From: UBA6170 sp942491385
Lineage (GTDB): Bacteria; Chloroflexota; Anaerolineae; Anaerolineales; Anaerolineaceae
Direction: 5' to 3'
DNA length: 64,000 bases
Assembly: GCA_942491385.1 (NCBI GenBank)
Contig: CALOAF010000002.1
Coordinates: 434,001-498,000 of the forward strand
The translations under genes were made by a program, and so were the position numbers. The notes beneath the pieces are model-generated. The model made no database searches. It was not told the DNA's origin and was given only the letters and a program-made list of their open reading frames with translations. This document shows, one piece after another, positions 43,217-52,318 of this stretch. Position 1 is the stretch's first letter, and each line of letters begins with the position of its first letter.

Positions 43217-44584
43217 ATGAATAACACACCTCAATGGATACCTTCTGCTTTTATCTATCACCTCTATCCCCTCGGGTTGACTTCCGCTCCCCGTGAAAAC
43301 CAGTTCAACCAGCCTCCTGAAGATCGTATTCAGCAGCTTTATCCATGGTTGGATCACCTTCAATGGTTGGGGGTGAATACCCTCTTTTTGGGACCCATCC
43401 TACAATCCAGCTCACACGGTTACGATCTGGTCGATTATTTCCAGATAGATCGACGTTTGGGAAACAATCAGACCTTCAAGGCGTTCGCTCAGGAAGTCCA
43501 CCGCCGTGGGATGCACCTGATTCTGGATGCAGTCTTTAATCACAGTGGGCGTGACTTCTTTGCCTTCCGTGATCTTCAAAAAAATGGCAATCAATCCCCA
43601 TATATAGATTGGTATGAAGGGCTTCGTTTTGACCAGCACAGCCCAATGGGCGATTCCTTCAATTACCAAACCTGGGCTGGTCATCACTCGCTACCGAAAT
43701 TCAACCTGGCCAATCCAGCTACCCGTGAGTATCTGCTTCAAGCGGTACGCTTCTGGATCGAGGAATGGGGGATTGATGGATTACGTCTGGACGCCGCCGA
43801 CCACGTGTGCCTGGATTTCTGGCAGGAATTGCGCCAGATCTGCACCGGCATCCGCCCTGATTTTTGGCTAATGGGAGAGGTGGTTCATGGTCAATACGAG
43901 CAGTGGGCCAATCCACAACATCTCCATTCCGTCACCAATTATGAAGCCTATAAAGGACTGTATTCCAGCCTGAATGACCACAACTACTTTGAAATTGCGC
44001 ATACCTTGCAACGCCAATTTGCTGAAGGTGGTATCTATGAGGAATTGATGCTCTACAATTTTGTGGATAACCACGATGTCAACCGGGTAGCCAGCCAGTT
44101 AATCAACCAGGACCATCTCTATCCGTTATATGGGTTGCTATTCAGTATGCCCGGGATACCTTCCATCTATTATGGCAGTGAGTGGGGGCTAAAAGGTCAG
44201 CGCAATGAGTATAGCGATCACGATCTGAGACCATCCATCAATCTGCATCGAATGATTCAGCACGCCCCGGAAACGAATCTCCCAACCACTATCCTGAAGT
44301 TGGCAAACTTTCGGGCTCTGACGCCTGCGCTTCAATCAGGCAGCTATCAACAGGCTAATGTCAGTTCCCTGCAATTTGCATTCTGGCGGGAGACAGCACA
44401 CCAAAAGGTATTGGTTAGTTTGAATGCAGGCGAGAAGGTTTTCAATTTGACTGGTATTCAAATTGAAAACCATTTCTATGTAAAAAACAGCTTTGATAAT
44501 CAGACTGATTATCAGTTGGAAAATGGAAAAATACAATTACAGACCCCCCCAAATTGGATGTCAATGATTGTTTTTGAAGATTGA
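43217..44584 (+). CDS. Alpha-amylase family glycoside hydrolase (GH13)
   Basis: A 455-residue cytoplasmic GH13 enzyme with no signal peptide. The TIM-barrel motifs are LDAVFNHSG (region I), GLRLDAADHV with nucleophile Asp192 (II), LMGEVVHG with acid/base Glu221 (III) and FVDNHDVNR with Asp287 (IV). Domain B is short, and the C-terminal beta-sandwich begins near residue 375. The substrate is an alpha-glucan or malto-oligosaccharide; exact specificity is not readable. AAGGAG at 43188-43193 is 23 bp before ATG 43217, unusually far, with no closer site. It lies 50 bp after tetR on the same strand, so it may be repressed with it. Confidence 0.9.
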   Translation: MNNTPQWIPSAFIYHLYPLGLTSAPRENQFNQPPEDRIQQLYPWLDHLQWLGVNTLFLGPILQSSSHGYDLVDYFQIDRRLGNNQTFKAFAQEVHRRGMHLILDAVFNHSGRDFFAFRDLQKNGNQSPYIDWYEGLRFDQHSPMGDSFNYQTWAGHHSLPKFNLANPATREYLLQAVRFWIEEWGIDGLRLDAADHVCLDFWQELRQICTGIRPDFWLMGEVVHGQYEQWANPQHLHSVTNYEAYKGLYSSLNDHNYFEIAHTLQRQFAEGGIYEELMLYNFVDNHDVNRVASQLINQDHLYPLYGLLFSMPGIPSIYYGSEWGLKGQRNEYSDHDLRPSINLHRMIQHAPETNLPTTILKLANFRALTPALQSGSYQQANVSSLQFAFWRETAHQKVLVSLNAGEKVFNLTGIQIENHFYVKNSFDNQTDYQLENGKIQLQTPPNWMSMIVFED

Positions 44585-44590
44585 TAAGGT

Positions 44591-45175
44591 CTACCCGTAC
44601 ATCAACATCAAAACAATATATAACACCACCAGGATAAATAAGAAAGCAAATATTAAATATCCCCATCTTTGTAAATTATGCTTCTGCCGGGCTTTTTTCA
44701 CAGCCAGTGCATCCTCAATAATTTCATCTATTGCAAATTTGCTTAACTGCAGAACTTCGCTTAATTGTTTGCGCACAAATTCAGGTGATTTACCGGCCAG
44801 GATGAGTGCCCGCGCTTCTTTGACTGCCTGCGCTCGTAATGGATTCGCTTTGGGAATTTCAACCGTTTTTCGTGGTTCCTGGTAATCCACACCATTAACG
44901 TCATTCACCATGCGAAAATCATGCATTGCTTTACCAATTTGCGCCCGGGATAACCATAAACCTACTAGATTATTGGGAAAGTTGATCGGTGTTTCCACAA
45001 ACATCAAATGGTCACTACTGGGTGCTGATTTAAATGTTACGCCACAGACAGGGCAAATCATGAATTTCTCATTTTGTTCAGATTCCTGTACTTGAAGAAA
45101 CTCTGTTTGACAAATAGGGCAGCGTGTGTTTTTATTTATTCCCATTATGGCACGTTCAGTGTTAGTAGTTATCAT
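44591..45175 (-). CDS. Zinc-ribbon protein with C-terminal membrane anchor
   Basis: About 194 residues. Near the N-terminus is a double-Cys zinc ribbon, CPICQTEFLQ and CPVCGVTF. The middle has VKEARALILAGKSPEFVRKQL, a helical segment, followed by SKFAIDEIIEDAL. The C-terminus is one hydrophobic helix (WGYLIFAFLFILVVLYIVLM), so the protein is tail-anchored with its ribbon in the cytoplasm. I do not recognise a named family. The open frame starts at 45274; ATG 45175 is taken because the earlier residues are unlike the rest, with only a weak AAGG upstream. It is convergent with GH13, 6 bp between stops. Confidence 0.65.
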   Translation of the reverse strand: MITTNTERAIMGINKNTRCPICQTEFLQVQESEQNEKFMICPVCGVTFKSAPSSDHLMFVETPINFPNNLVGLWLSRAQIGKAMHDFRMVNDVNGVDYQEPRKTVEIPKANPLRAQAVKEARALILAGKSPEFVRKQLSEVLQLSKFAIDEIIEDALAVKKARQKHNLQRWGYLIFAFLFILVVLYIVLMLMYG

Positions 45176-45295
45176 GAAATCAGTTGACCTTGTGAATAAA
45201 AGTATTATAGGAAAAAATTCGTTTATATTAGATTTATATATTGTTATAATTTGGTTACAATTTATCCTAACCAAGTTATAACCATCCGAAAGAAA

Positions 45296-46141
45296 TCATC
45301 CTGCCATATAAGCAATTGAAATGGTTCCCGGACCAACATGCGCCCCAATGACGGGACTTACATGCGAGAGAATGGCCTCATCTGCCCCCATACTCTCCTT
45401 TATCTCTGCCAGTAAGCTTTGGGCAGCCTCGTGTTCCAGTGCATGGAAGACAGAAATATGCAGTGGTTTGCGTCCATTAATGTCTCTTTCTACTAAAGCA
45501 ACCATCCGCTTGATGGCTTTCTTTTTGGACCTGACACTTTCCACCAGCTCTATTTTTCCATCTCTAATTTCAAGTAACGGCTTGATATTTAAAGCAGTCC
45601 CAACCAGGCGCTTGGCACTATTGATGCGACCACCCGCAGCAAGAAATTTCAACGTGTCAACGGTAAAATACACACCAATTTTCGGATATGCGTCCTCTGC
45701 TACCTTTTTGCATTCAGGCAGACTAGCGCCTTCTTTAGCTGCTCTGGCAGCAGCTAAAACTTGAAATCCTAACGCCATCGAAACCAGTTTCGTATCCAAC
45801 ACTTCCACTGGTTTTCCTTCAAAGGATTTCAAAGCTTGCATGGCTGAATCATAAGAGCTCGAAATACCTTTCGAAATTCCAAGATTAAGAATTTCATACC
45901 CTTGATCTAACAATCTCTGGAACATTTCCTCGAATTGATGCACGGTAACCTGGCTTGTTTTGGGTAAGCTTTCACTGTTGGACAGTCGCAAATAAAATTC
46001 ATCCGGCAGAATATCAATGCCATCCCTGTACTCTCGTCCTTCCCAAATCAATGTCAGTGGTAGTACCTCAATTGGATATTCCGCTATCATTTCTTGCGGT
46101 AGATACGCGCTACTATCTGTCACAATAATTACTTTTGCCAT
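45296..46141 (-). CDS. DegV family fatty-acid-binding protein (second copy)
   Basis: A 281-residue DegV/FakB-like protein. Conserved points: IIVTDSSAYLPQEM, YRDGIDILPDEFYLRL, LPKTSQVTVHQFEEMF, LGISKGISSSYDSAM, VLDTKLVSMALGFQ and the C-terminal VIGAHVGPGTISIAY. It probably binds a long-chain fatty acid between its two domains. It differs strongly from the copy at 4.9 kb, as FakB paralogues with different chain preferences do. ATG 46141 (MAKVIIV) follows GGAG; the longer frame to 46189 is rejected. It is downstream of the YjjX-type gene on the same strand. Confidence 0.9.
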   Translation of the reverse strand: MAKVIIVTDSSAYLPQEMIAEYPIEVLPLTLIWEGREYRDGIDILPDEFYLRLSNSESLPKTSQVTVHQFEEMFQRLLDQGYEILNLGISKGISSSYDSAMQALKSFEGKPVEVLDTKLVSMALGFQVLAAARAAKEGASLPECKKVAEDAYPKIGVYFTVDTLKFLAAGGRINSAKRLVGTALNIKPLLEIRDGKIELVESVRSKKKAIKRMVALVERDINGRKPLHISVFHALEHEAAQSLLAEIKESMGADEAILSHVSPVIGAHVGPGTISIAYMAG

Positions 46142-46233
46142 CCAAATACACTCCGGGGAAATTTTTACAAGTATAACCGAAAAAAGCAAAATCCTATTAG
46201 GTGGGTGGCGAAGTTTTTATGCCTTGCCGATTT

Positions 46234-46773
46234 TTATTTCAAATATAGGTGCCTGTTATAAAAGGGAACAAAAGCCAGAATGACTGCATGCTTGTATAAA
46301 CCACATCGATCGATCAGATTATTGGTCAATAAGCCAATGGCTCCATTTTTCTGTTTGGAGTTTTTTTGACCAAAAACAATATCATCTGCATCTCCTAATT
46401 CCTTACCTTTTCGCACCAAATCAGTAATTTCCGGCGGTAAATAGAAACTTCCGGAACGCGCTTTGCCCAAAAGCTGACCATTATCAATCACCACCCAGGC
46501 AAAGGCCAGCATTTCCCCGCTTTCATCAAAATCCACACCACCTTCAATCCCTACCCAATACTCCGCATCCGGATAAAGCTCACGTACCGCTTTCACCCGA
46601 TTACAGGCACCTGATCTGGTTTCCACATCCGTCATGGGTTGGTTACTGACCCCCGAGGGTACTTCCATTTGTTGCCATCCAAAAGTAATAGCAGGCATTA
46701 ATTGATGGAACGCTTTTTTTACTGCATTCAATTTAACAGGGTTTGTAGAAGCTATCACAATCTGTTTTTTCAT
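46234..46773 (-). CDS. yjjX: Inosine/xanthosine triphosphatase (YjjX family)
   Basis: A 179-residue NTPase of the YjjX/DUF84 group. IVIASTNPVKLNAVKKAF opens the fold, EVPSGVSNQPMTDVETRSGA is the substrate loop, YWVGIEGGVDF carries acidic metal ligands and GAIGLLTNNLIDR closes the site. It hydrolyses non-canonical ITP and XTP to the monophosphates, keeping damaged purines out of nucleic acid. ATG 46773 is used with AAGGGATTAAGT upstream. The degV gene follows 92 bp downstream. An AT-rich divergent region (46774-47022) separates it from the first MerR-B12 gene. Confidence 0.9.
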   Translation of the reverse strand: MKKQIVIASTNPVKLNAVKKAFHQLMPAITFGWQQMEVPSGVSNQPMTDVETRSGACNRVKAVRELYPDAEYWVGIEGGVDFDESGEMLAFAWVVIDNGQLLGKARSGSFYLPPEITDLVRKGKELGDADDIVFGQKNSKQKNGAIGLLTNNLIDRCGLYKHAVILAFVPFYNRHLYLK

Positions 46774-47022
46774 TCACTTAATCCCTTTAAGTCGATCATG
46801 TTCTTATCAATATTCAATTAATGTTATATTTACGTCTGATTCTCATGTTATTTTAATGTTAATTTATTATGATAAATATTATCTGAATTGTTTAAATTAA
46901 TTGTCGATTCAAATAAAAAGTTTATAAATTTATTATACAATTGAATCAAACCAATCAAAAAATAAATTTTACAAGCTGACTCCAGAACCTCAGTTCTGAT
47001 CAAAATAAATAAGGAGCAGAAA

Positions 47023-47982
47023 ATGACTACAATCAATGATTTTTCCGAAGAGCCCCGTTACACCATTAAATCCGTAAGTGTCCAAACCGGTATTCGACCA
47101 GTTACATTACGTGCTTGGGAACGTAGGCATGATTTACTTAGCCCTCACCGGTCCGAGAACCGCTATCGTTTATATTCGGAAAGAGATATAGCCATTTTGC
47201 GCTGGATTAAATCCCGCGTAGACGAAGGTATCTCCATCAGCAACGCTGTGCTGGAACTTCGTCAGATGACCCGCAATGGTGTCTGGCCGGATGCAATTCC
47301 TACCGCCCCGACCCGCACATTGGTTGCTCCCAAAGCGACCCCCGAGACCTACACCCACTGGTTGTATGATGCTTTAATCAAACATAATGAGGATCGTTCA
47401 ACAGAACTCATGCGCGAATTGCACGCCAGCTTTGATCTGATGACGATCTTTAGCCGTATCATTGCACCCACACTGGTTGCCATTGGCGAGGCCTGGTACC
47501 GGGGGGAAATTCGTATCACCACCGAACACTATGCCGCCAATTTCCTGCGTGCCCGCTTGATGTCTCTATTACAAGCCTACCCCACGCGCAGAAATGCCGC
47601 TTACGTTCAATTAGGTTGTGCACCAACCGAACAACATGAATTAGGCAGCCTGATGATGGCAGTACTGCTGCGCAGCGAAGGATACCGGGTGGAGTATTTA
47701 GGCCCCGATTTACCGGTTGATGATCTGGTCGATTATGCCAGTTATGAATTCCCCGATCTGATTGTATTATCAGCAACAACCGATTTAGCTGCATTTGAAA
47801 TGCGCCGTTTGAAAGAAAAGCTCGAACAAATCGATCCTTCCCCCATGCTGGCATATGCTGGCAGTGCCTTCGACAATAACCCGAGGGTGAGAGATATGGT
47901 TCCTGGCCATTATATTGGCAGAACATTTGAGGAAGGCCTGGAATCAATCAAAGATGTTCTCAAAGTAAAAGAACTCGCTTAA
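47023..47982 (+). CDS. MerR-type regulator with B12-binding domain (CarH-like), first copy
   Basis: A 319-residue regulator. Residues about 10-75 are a MerR winged helix (YTIKSVSVQTGIRPVTLRAW and ENRYRLYSERDIAILRWI). Residues about 110-190 are the four-helix cap with AWYRGEIRITTEHYAANFLR. The C-terminal cobalamin domain has the EQHELG form of the ExHxxG signature that places a His on cobalt. CarH/LitR proteins use adenosylcobalamin to sense light and repress carotenoid or photolyase genes in the dark. All key residues are present, so a B12 photoreceptor is likely but unproven. The GGAGC ribosome site is good. A second copy follows. Confidence 0.88.
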   Translation: MTTINDFSEEPRYTIKSVSVQTGIRPVTLRAWERRHDLLSPHRSENRYRLYSERDIAILRWIKSRVDEGISISNAVLELRQMTRNGVWPDAIPTAPTRTLVAPKATPETYTHWLYDALIKHNEDRSTELMRELHASFDLMTIFSRIIAPTLVAIGEAWYRGEIRITTEHYAANFLRARLMSLLQAYPTRRNAAYVQLGCAPTEQHELGSLMMAVLLRSEGYRVEYLGPDLPVDDLVDYASYEFPDLIVLSATTDLAAFEMRRLKEKLEQIDPSPMLAYAGSAFDNNPRVRDMVPGHYIGRTFEEGLESIKDVLKVKELA

Positions 47983-48000
47983 TAACTGGTTGACTTATTT

Positions 48001-48051
48001 AATGCATAATGTTTGTCAAAAGATTAGACAAACATTATGCATTTTTATTTT
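48001..48051 (+). terminator. 17-bp perfect inverted repeat between the two MerR-B12 genes
   Basis: AATGCATAATGTTTGTC / GACAAACATTATGCATT with a 9-base loop, then TTTATTTT. The T-run makes it a terminator for the first gene. The AT-rich symmetric arms could also bind a MerR-B12 dimer in front of the second gene; the two roles are not exclusive. Confidence 0.75.
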
Positions 48052-48099
48052 AATCTAGTATAAATAATTCAACTTAATTATTATTTACAGGATTTATGC

Positions 48100-49095
48100 A
48101 TGGATAGTAAACATAACAATGAGACCGAGATCGATAAGGATGCTTTGCCCCTTTACAATATAAAGGCAGTATCCAGCATGGTCGACTTATTACCCGTCAC
48201 ATTGCGTGCCTGGGAGCGGCGTTATGGCATGCCCAACCCGCATAGAGGCGAACAGGGGTATCGCTTATATTCACCTTATGATGTGCGATTGTTGCGGTGG
48301 TTGAAGCATCAAAATGAGTCGGGCATGAGTATTGGCCAGGCAGTTAAATACCTGAATGAATTACGAAGCGATGGAAAAGATCCTGCCAGAGAATTCATTC
48401 TGAAACTGGAAAAGCCAATAGAAGCCAGTAACCAGGTCTCTTTGGACGTTCTTTCTCGCCATTTTGAGCAGTATTTAATGAATTATCAAAATGAAAATGC
48501 GTCAGAAATTCTAAGGAGAGCCTTTTCTATTTACAACGTTGATCAGGTGTTGACCGAAATTGTACAAGCTACACTTGTGCGTATCGGTAATGCCTGGCAC
48601 AAAGGTAAGATCCCAATTGCTTCTGAGCATTTTGCTACTCAATTTTGCGAACAACACCTGATGGGAATGGTCTATTCTTCTTCTGTCCCCACTCGCGAAG
48701 GGACGATTCTGGCAGCCTGTGCCCCTGGCGAAATGCATCAAATTGGTATCCTCAGCCTGGTTATTATGTTGCGTTGGCGTGGATGGGATGTCAAGTACTT
48801 TGGACAGAATTTGAGCTTGGAACGTATTCAGGAAACATTAAGTGTCTTAAAACCAATTTCGCTGCTATTTTCGGCGACAAGCAGGGAAAGTGCTCTGGCA
48901 TTAAAACCGTTAGGTTCAATTTTAGAAAATTATCCATTTGTAAAACCTCTGGTTTTTATCGGCGGTATGGCTTTTCAAAATTTTCCTGAATTAGTTCGTC
49001 AAATGCCGGGGCAAGTCATGGATTATTCTCCTTCCAGGAATATTGATTTGATTGAAAAACAAATTTACCGGAAACTAGCCAATCAGAATATCTAA
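48100..49095 (+). CDS. MerR-type regulator with B12-binding domain (CarH-like), second copy
   Basis: A 331-residue paralogue of the preceding gene. The winged helix reads YNIKAVSSMVDLLPVTLRAW and GYRLYSPYDVRLLRWL. The helical cap has AWHKGKIPIASEHFATQFCE. The cobalamin signature is GEMHQIG, again ExHxxG, and the domain ends with LVFIGGMAFQNFP. Identity with the first copy is modest, so this is an old duplication rather than a recent one. Both could respond to light or to B12, and could form mixed oligomers. The MFS exporter starts 25 bp downstream and is a candidate target or operon partner. The photolyase is too far (33 kb) to link directly. Confidence 0.88.
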   Translation: MDSKHNNETEIDKDALPLYNIKAVSSMVDLLPVTLRAWERRYGMPNPHRGEQGYRLYSPYDVRLLRWLKHQNESGMSIGQAVKYLNELRSDGKDPAREFILKLEKPIEASNQVSLDVLSRHFEQYLMNYQNENASEILRRAFSIYNVDQVLTEIVQATLVRIGNAWHKGKIPIASEHFATQFCEQHLMGMVYSSSVPTREGTILAACAPGEMHQIGILSLVIMLRWRGWDVKYFGQNLSLERIQETLSVLKPISLLFSATSRESALALKPLGSILENYPFVKPLVFIGGMAFQNFPELVRQMPGQVMDYSPSRNIDLIEKQIYRKLANQNI

Positions 49096-49120
49096 ATCTT
49101 CTCTTCTAAGGAAAGTAGCA

Positions 49121-50329
49121 ATGACAGACAAAAAACGCTTATTTTCAATATTCCTGGTCGTATTTATTGATCTGCTCGGATTTAGTATCATCCTGCCATT
49201 GTTACCTTTTTATGCAGAAACTTTCGGCGCATCTGCTACCGTGGTTGGTTTATTAGTAGCTATTTATGCCGCGGGGCAAATGATCAGTGCTCCATTATTA
49301 GGTCGCTTATCTGATCGTTATGGACGCAGACCCTTCCTGCTGGTCAGTATACTCGGTGGAGCCATTAGTTTTTTCATATTAGGCTTGGCTACGAATCTCA
49401 CTATGTTATTCATTGCTCGTCTGGTAGCTGGATTAACTGCAGGGAATATCAGTGTTGCCCAGGCTTATATCACCGATGTTACCGATGCGAAGAACCGCTC
49501 ACGTGGGCTTGGTTTAATCGGCGCAGCCTTTGGCCTGGGTTTTGTGATTGGCCCTGCCCTAGGTGGGCTTTTAAGCCAATGGGGATATGCGGTGCCAGCA
49601 TTTTTGGCTGCCGGAATTGCCACCTTAAATTTAGTGGTTGTCTTTCTCTGGTTACCTGAATCGTTAACAGCGGAAAGAAAGCAAGAAATCCAATTACAGA
49701 AGAAGCCCCCCATCTCGATTAATTCTTTACTGGATACTTTAAAAAAACCAGTGGTAGGTCCACTACTCCACACGCGTGTGTTTTATGGATTTGCCTTCGC
49801 GCTATTCCAATCTGTTTTTGCTTTATATGGCCAATATCGTTTTGGTTTAAATGCACAGAATATCGGATATTTACTGACCTATGTCGGGGTTCTATCCGTA
49901 ATTACCCAGGGGGTCCTTGTTGGTAGAATTTCCGACCGTTTCCCTGACCAAAAAATCATCCTATTTTCTACCGCCATTATTGGCGCAAGTTTTATTGCCT
50001 GGGCATTTTCACCCAATGTCATTTTTTTACTGGTCACTTTATTGCCAATCGCAATGGCCGCCGGTATTTTAAATACGATTATCAACACGGCACTGACAAA
50101 AGCTGTTCCACCGGTGGAATTTGGTGGAATTTTAGGGTTATCTGCCTCCCTGGAAAGCGCTACCCGGGTAATTGCCCCCTCCTTGGGTGGTTTTCTACTG
50201 GAGGCTTTAGGAACTTCCGCGCCTGGCGTTCTCGGCGGCGTTATACTGTTATGGTTGTCCACTTACATTTTTAAATTCATCTATAAACCCTATAGGATAG
50301 AAAATTCTGTAAGCCCTATTCAACCCTGA
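49121..50329 (+). CDS. MFS drug/solute exporter (TetA-like DHA1)
   Basis: A 402-residue, 12-helix major facilitator transporter. Motif A is GRLSDRYGRRPF between helices 2 and 3, an antiporter motif C occurs in GAAFGLGFVIGPALGG (helix 5), and the second-half motif is VGRISDRFPDQK. The overall pattern follows TetA-type DHA1 proton antiporters (FIDLLGFSIILPLLPFYAE). Proton-driven export of a small compound is inferred; tetracycline itself is not implied. The start ATG 49121 follows AAGGAAAGTAGC. It lies 25 bp after the second MerR-B12 gene and probably shares its transcript. Confidence 0.88.
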   Translation: MTDKKRLFSIFLVVFIDLLGFSIILPLLPFYAETFGASATVVGLLVAIYAAGQMISAPLLGRLSDRYGRRPFLLVSILGGAISFFILGLATNLTMLFIARLVAGLTAGNISVAQAYITDVTDAKNRSRGLGLIGAAFGLGFVIGPALGGLLSQWGYAVPAFLAAGIATLNLVVVFLWLPESLTAERKQEIQLQKKPPISINSLLDTLKKPVVGPLLHTRVFYGFAFALFQSVFALYGQYRFGLNAQNIGYLLTYVGVLSVITQGVLVGRISDRFPDQKIILFSTAIIGASFIAWAFSPNVIFLLVTLLPIAMAAGILNTIINTALTKAVPPVEFGGILGLSASLESATRVIAPSLGGFLLEALGTSAPGVLGGVILLWLSTYIFKFIYKPYRIENSVSPIQP

Positions 50330-50419
50330 TTGATCATTTATCCAATAAAACCACTCCATAAAAATGGTTTGAATGGAAAAGAAGATTTCAAGGTATGATA
50401 ATCATAGAGCACAAACCCT

Positions 50420-51655
50420 ATGATTAAGCAAAGTAAAAAATCAAATATCAGCGTGATCGGTGGCGGCCCAGCCGGATTGATGGCTGCCGAGTATCTGGCT
50501 GATCAGGAATTTTCGGTTGACGTTTATGATGCCAAGCCAGCAGTCTTAAGTAAATTCCTGGTTGCAGGCAAGGGCGGTTTGAATCTGACCCGCAATGAAG
50601 ATTTTGAAACATTCTTATCGAAATATGGCCCCAAGACAGGAAAATTAGAGCCGTTCTTGCTAATTTTCGGCCCCACACAAATCCGTGCCTGGGTTCATAC
50701 ATTAGGTTTTGAAACCTTTGTGGGCAGTTCTGGTAAAGTCTTTCCCCAAGATATGCAGGCTGTTACTCTGCGTTTAGCCTGGATTCAGCGATTAAAACAG
50801 TTGGGTGTCAGGTTTCATATAAGTCATCGCTGGTTGGGATGGGACGAAAAAAAGAACTTGATATTTCAAACTCCATCAGGAATGATTAAAACGCATACCG
50901 ATGCTGTAATACTGGCAATGGGTGGGGCGAGCTGGCCGAAAACCGGCAGTGATGGTTCCTGGGTCAAGATTTTGCAACAACAAGGGTTTACAATCTCCCC
51001 CTTAAAACCGGCCAACTGCGGTTTTGATGTTAAGTGGAGTGAGCACTTTCGTGATCGTTTCCAGGGAACACCTTTAAAAACTGTACTCATCAACTTTCAA
51101 CCAACTCACGGGCAAACCCGTCATCAATTGGGAGAATTTTTAATCACTCACTATGGCGTAGAAGGCAGTCTCATTTACACTTTTTCAGCAGCGATTCGCG
51201 ATGAGATTCTTGAATATGGGAAAGCTGTGATCCACCTGGATCTTGCTCCGCATTCGTCGGTTGAACAGCTTGAAACCAGGTTGTCACGACCTCGCGGTTC
51301 GCGCTCGCTTTCATCGCATATTGAGAAATGCATTGGTATACGAGGCGTCAAAGCAGGTTTACTGTGGGAATTTTTGCCCCGCTCTATTTTTGAGGATCCC
51401 AAAATGTTGGCATCTGCCATTAAGGCCTTACCTATTCCCCTGCTTGCACCTCGTCCCATTGAGGAAGCGATCAGTACCGCCGGTGGTGTTCGGTTTGAGG
51501 ATCTGGACGATCACTTGATGCTGAAAAACCTTCCAGGTGTCTTTTGTGCGGGAGAGATGCTTGATTGGGAAGCTCCTACCGGCGGGTATTTACTGACGGC
51601 ATGTTTTTCGACAGGGTTGGCAGCTGCACAGGGTGTGGTTGATTGGTTGAATTAG
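50420..51655 (+). CDS. TIGR03862-type flavoprotein (HI0933-like)
   Basis: A 411-residue FAD protein. The Rossmann FAD motif is SVIGGGPAGLMAAEYLA (residues about 11-27). The lineage markers are LSKFLVAGKGGLNLTRNED, GSSGKVFPQDM, AVILAMGGASWPKTGSDGS and the C-terminal FCAGEMLDWEAPTGGYLLT, the second FAD-binding site. The HI0933/TIGR03862 group is widespread; its substrate is not established. ATG 50420 lacks a strong ribosome site. It is a single gene, 90 bp after the MFS exporter. Confidence 0.9.
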   Translation: MIKQSKKSNISVIGGGPAGLMAAEYLADQEFSVDVYDAKPAVLSKFLVAGKGGLNLTRNEDFETFLSKYGPKTGKLEPFLLIFGPTQIRAWVHTLGFETFVGSSGKVFPQDMQAVTLRLAWIQRLKQLGVRFHISHRWLGWDEKKNLIFQTPSGMIKTHTDAVILAMGGASWPKTGSDGSWVKILQQQGFTISPLKPANCGFDVKWSEHFRDRFQGTPLKTVLINFQPTHGQTRHQLGEFLITHYGVEGSLIYTFSAAIRDEILEYGKAVIHLDLAPHSSVEQLETRLSRPRGSRSLSSHIEKCIGIRGVKAGLLWEFLPRSIFEDPKMLASAIKALPIPLLAPRPIEEAISTAGGVRFEDLDDHLMLKNLPGVFCAGEMLDWEAPTGGYLLTACFSTGLAAAQGVVDWLN

Positions 51656-51825
51656 GCTGATGGTATAAAAAATCAATTGATTTTCGTTCCCAATTTTCTT
51701 ACAAATAAAAAATCTTTGCTATAAAATCAAATTACAATTGCAATTTAACAAAAAAAATCCTCATTAACATACTTGAATCATTAAACTGACGCACAATCAA
51801 TATCCATTTACAAAAGGAGTTTATT

Positions 51826-52258
51826 ATGCTTAAAGAATTTAAAGAATTTGCAATGCGGGGAAATGTGGTTGATCTGGCAGTCGGTGTAATCATCGGCGGA
51901 GCCTTTGGCAAGATCATTTCTTCCTTAGTCGCAGATGTCATCATGCCTTTAATTGGTTTATTACTCGGCAAAATCGATTTCTCAAGCCTTTTCATTAATC
52001 TGGGCCCTGAAGAATTTGCAACTTTAGCTGCAGCCCAGGAAGCAGGAGCTCCAACTCTGAATTATGGCCTCTTCATCAGTGCGGTTGTGGATTTTCTAAT
52101 CGTAGCCTTTGTGATTTTCCTGGCGGTAAGAGGGCATCATCAAACTACAGAAACCAGCACCGGAAGCTGCACTCACAACCAAAAAATGCCCATACTGCTT
52201 TACTGAAATTTCTATTGAAGCGAAGCGCTGCCCAAACTGCACTTCTCAATTGGAATAA
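51826..52258 (+). CDS. mscL: Large-conductance mechanosensitive channel MscL with zinc-ribbon tail, frameshifted
   Basis: The frame from ATG 51826 (AAAAGGAG upstream) gives a standard MscL: KEFKEFAMRGNVVDLAVGVI, first helix GGAFGKIISSLVADVIMPL and second helix YGLFISAVVDFLIVAFVIFL. It then leaves the family at residue about 103. Deleting one G from GGG at 52132-52134 restores RGIIKLQKPAPEAAL and adds a C-terminal zinc ribbon (CPYCFTEISIEAKRCPNC), ending at 52258, about 143 residues. The pentameric channel opens under membrane tension during osmotic downshock. The CPYC/CPNC tail occurs in several Chloroflexi and Firmicutes MscL proteins, which supports the repaired frame. Confidence 0.88.
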
Positions 52259-52318
52259 GAAAATTTTTTCAATCAAACCAAATACAAGAATGGATTCTGG
52301 ATCAATACGATTCGGTTT

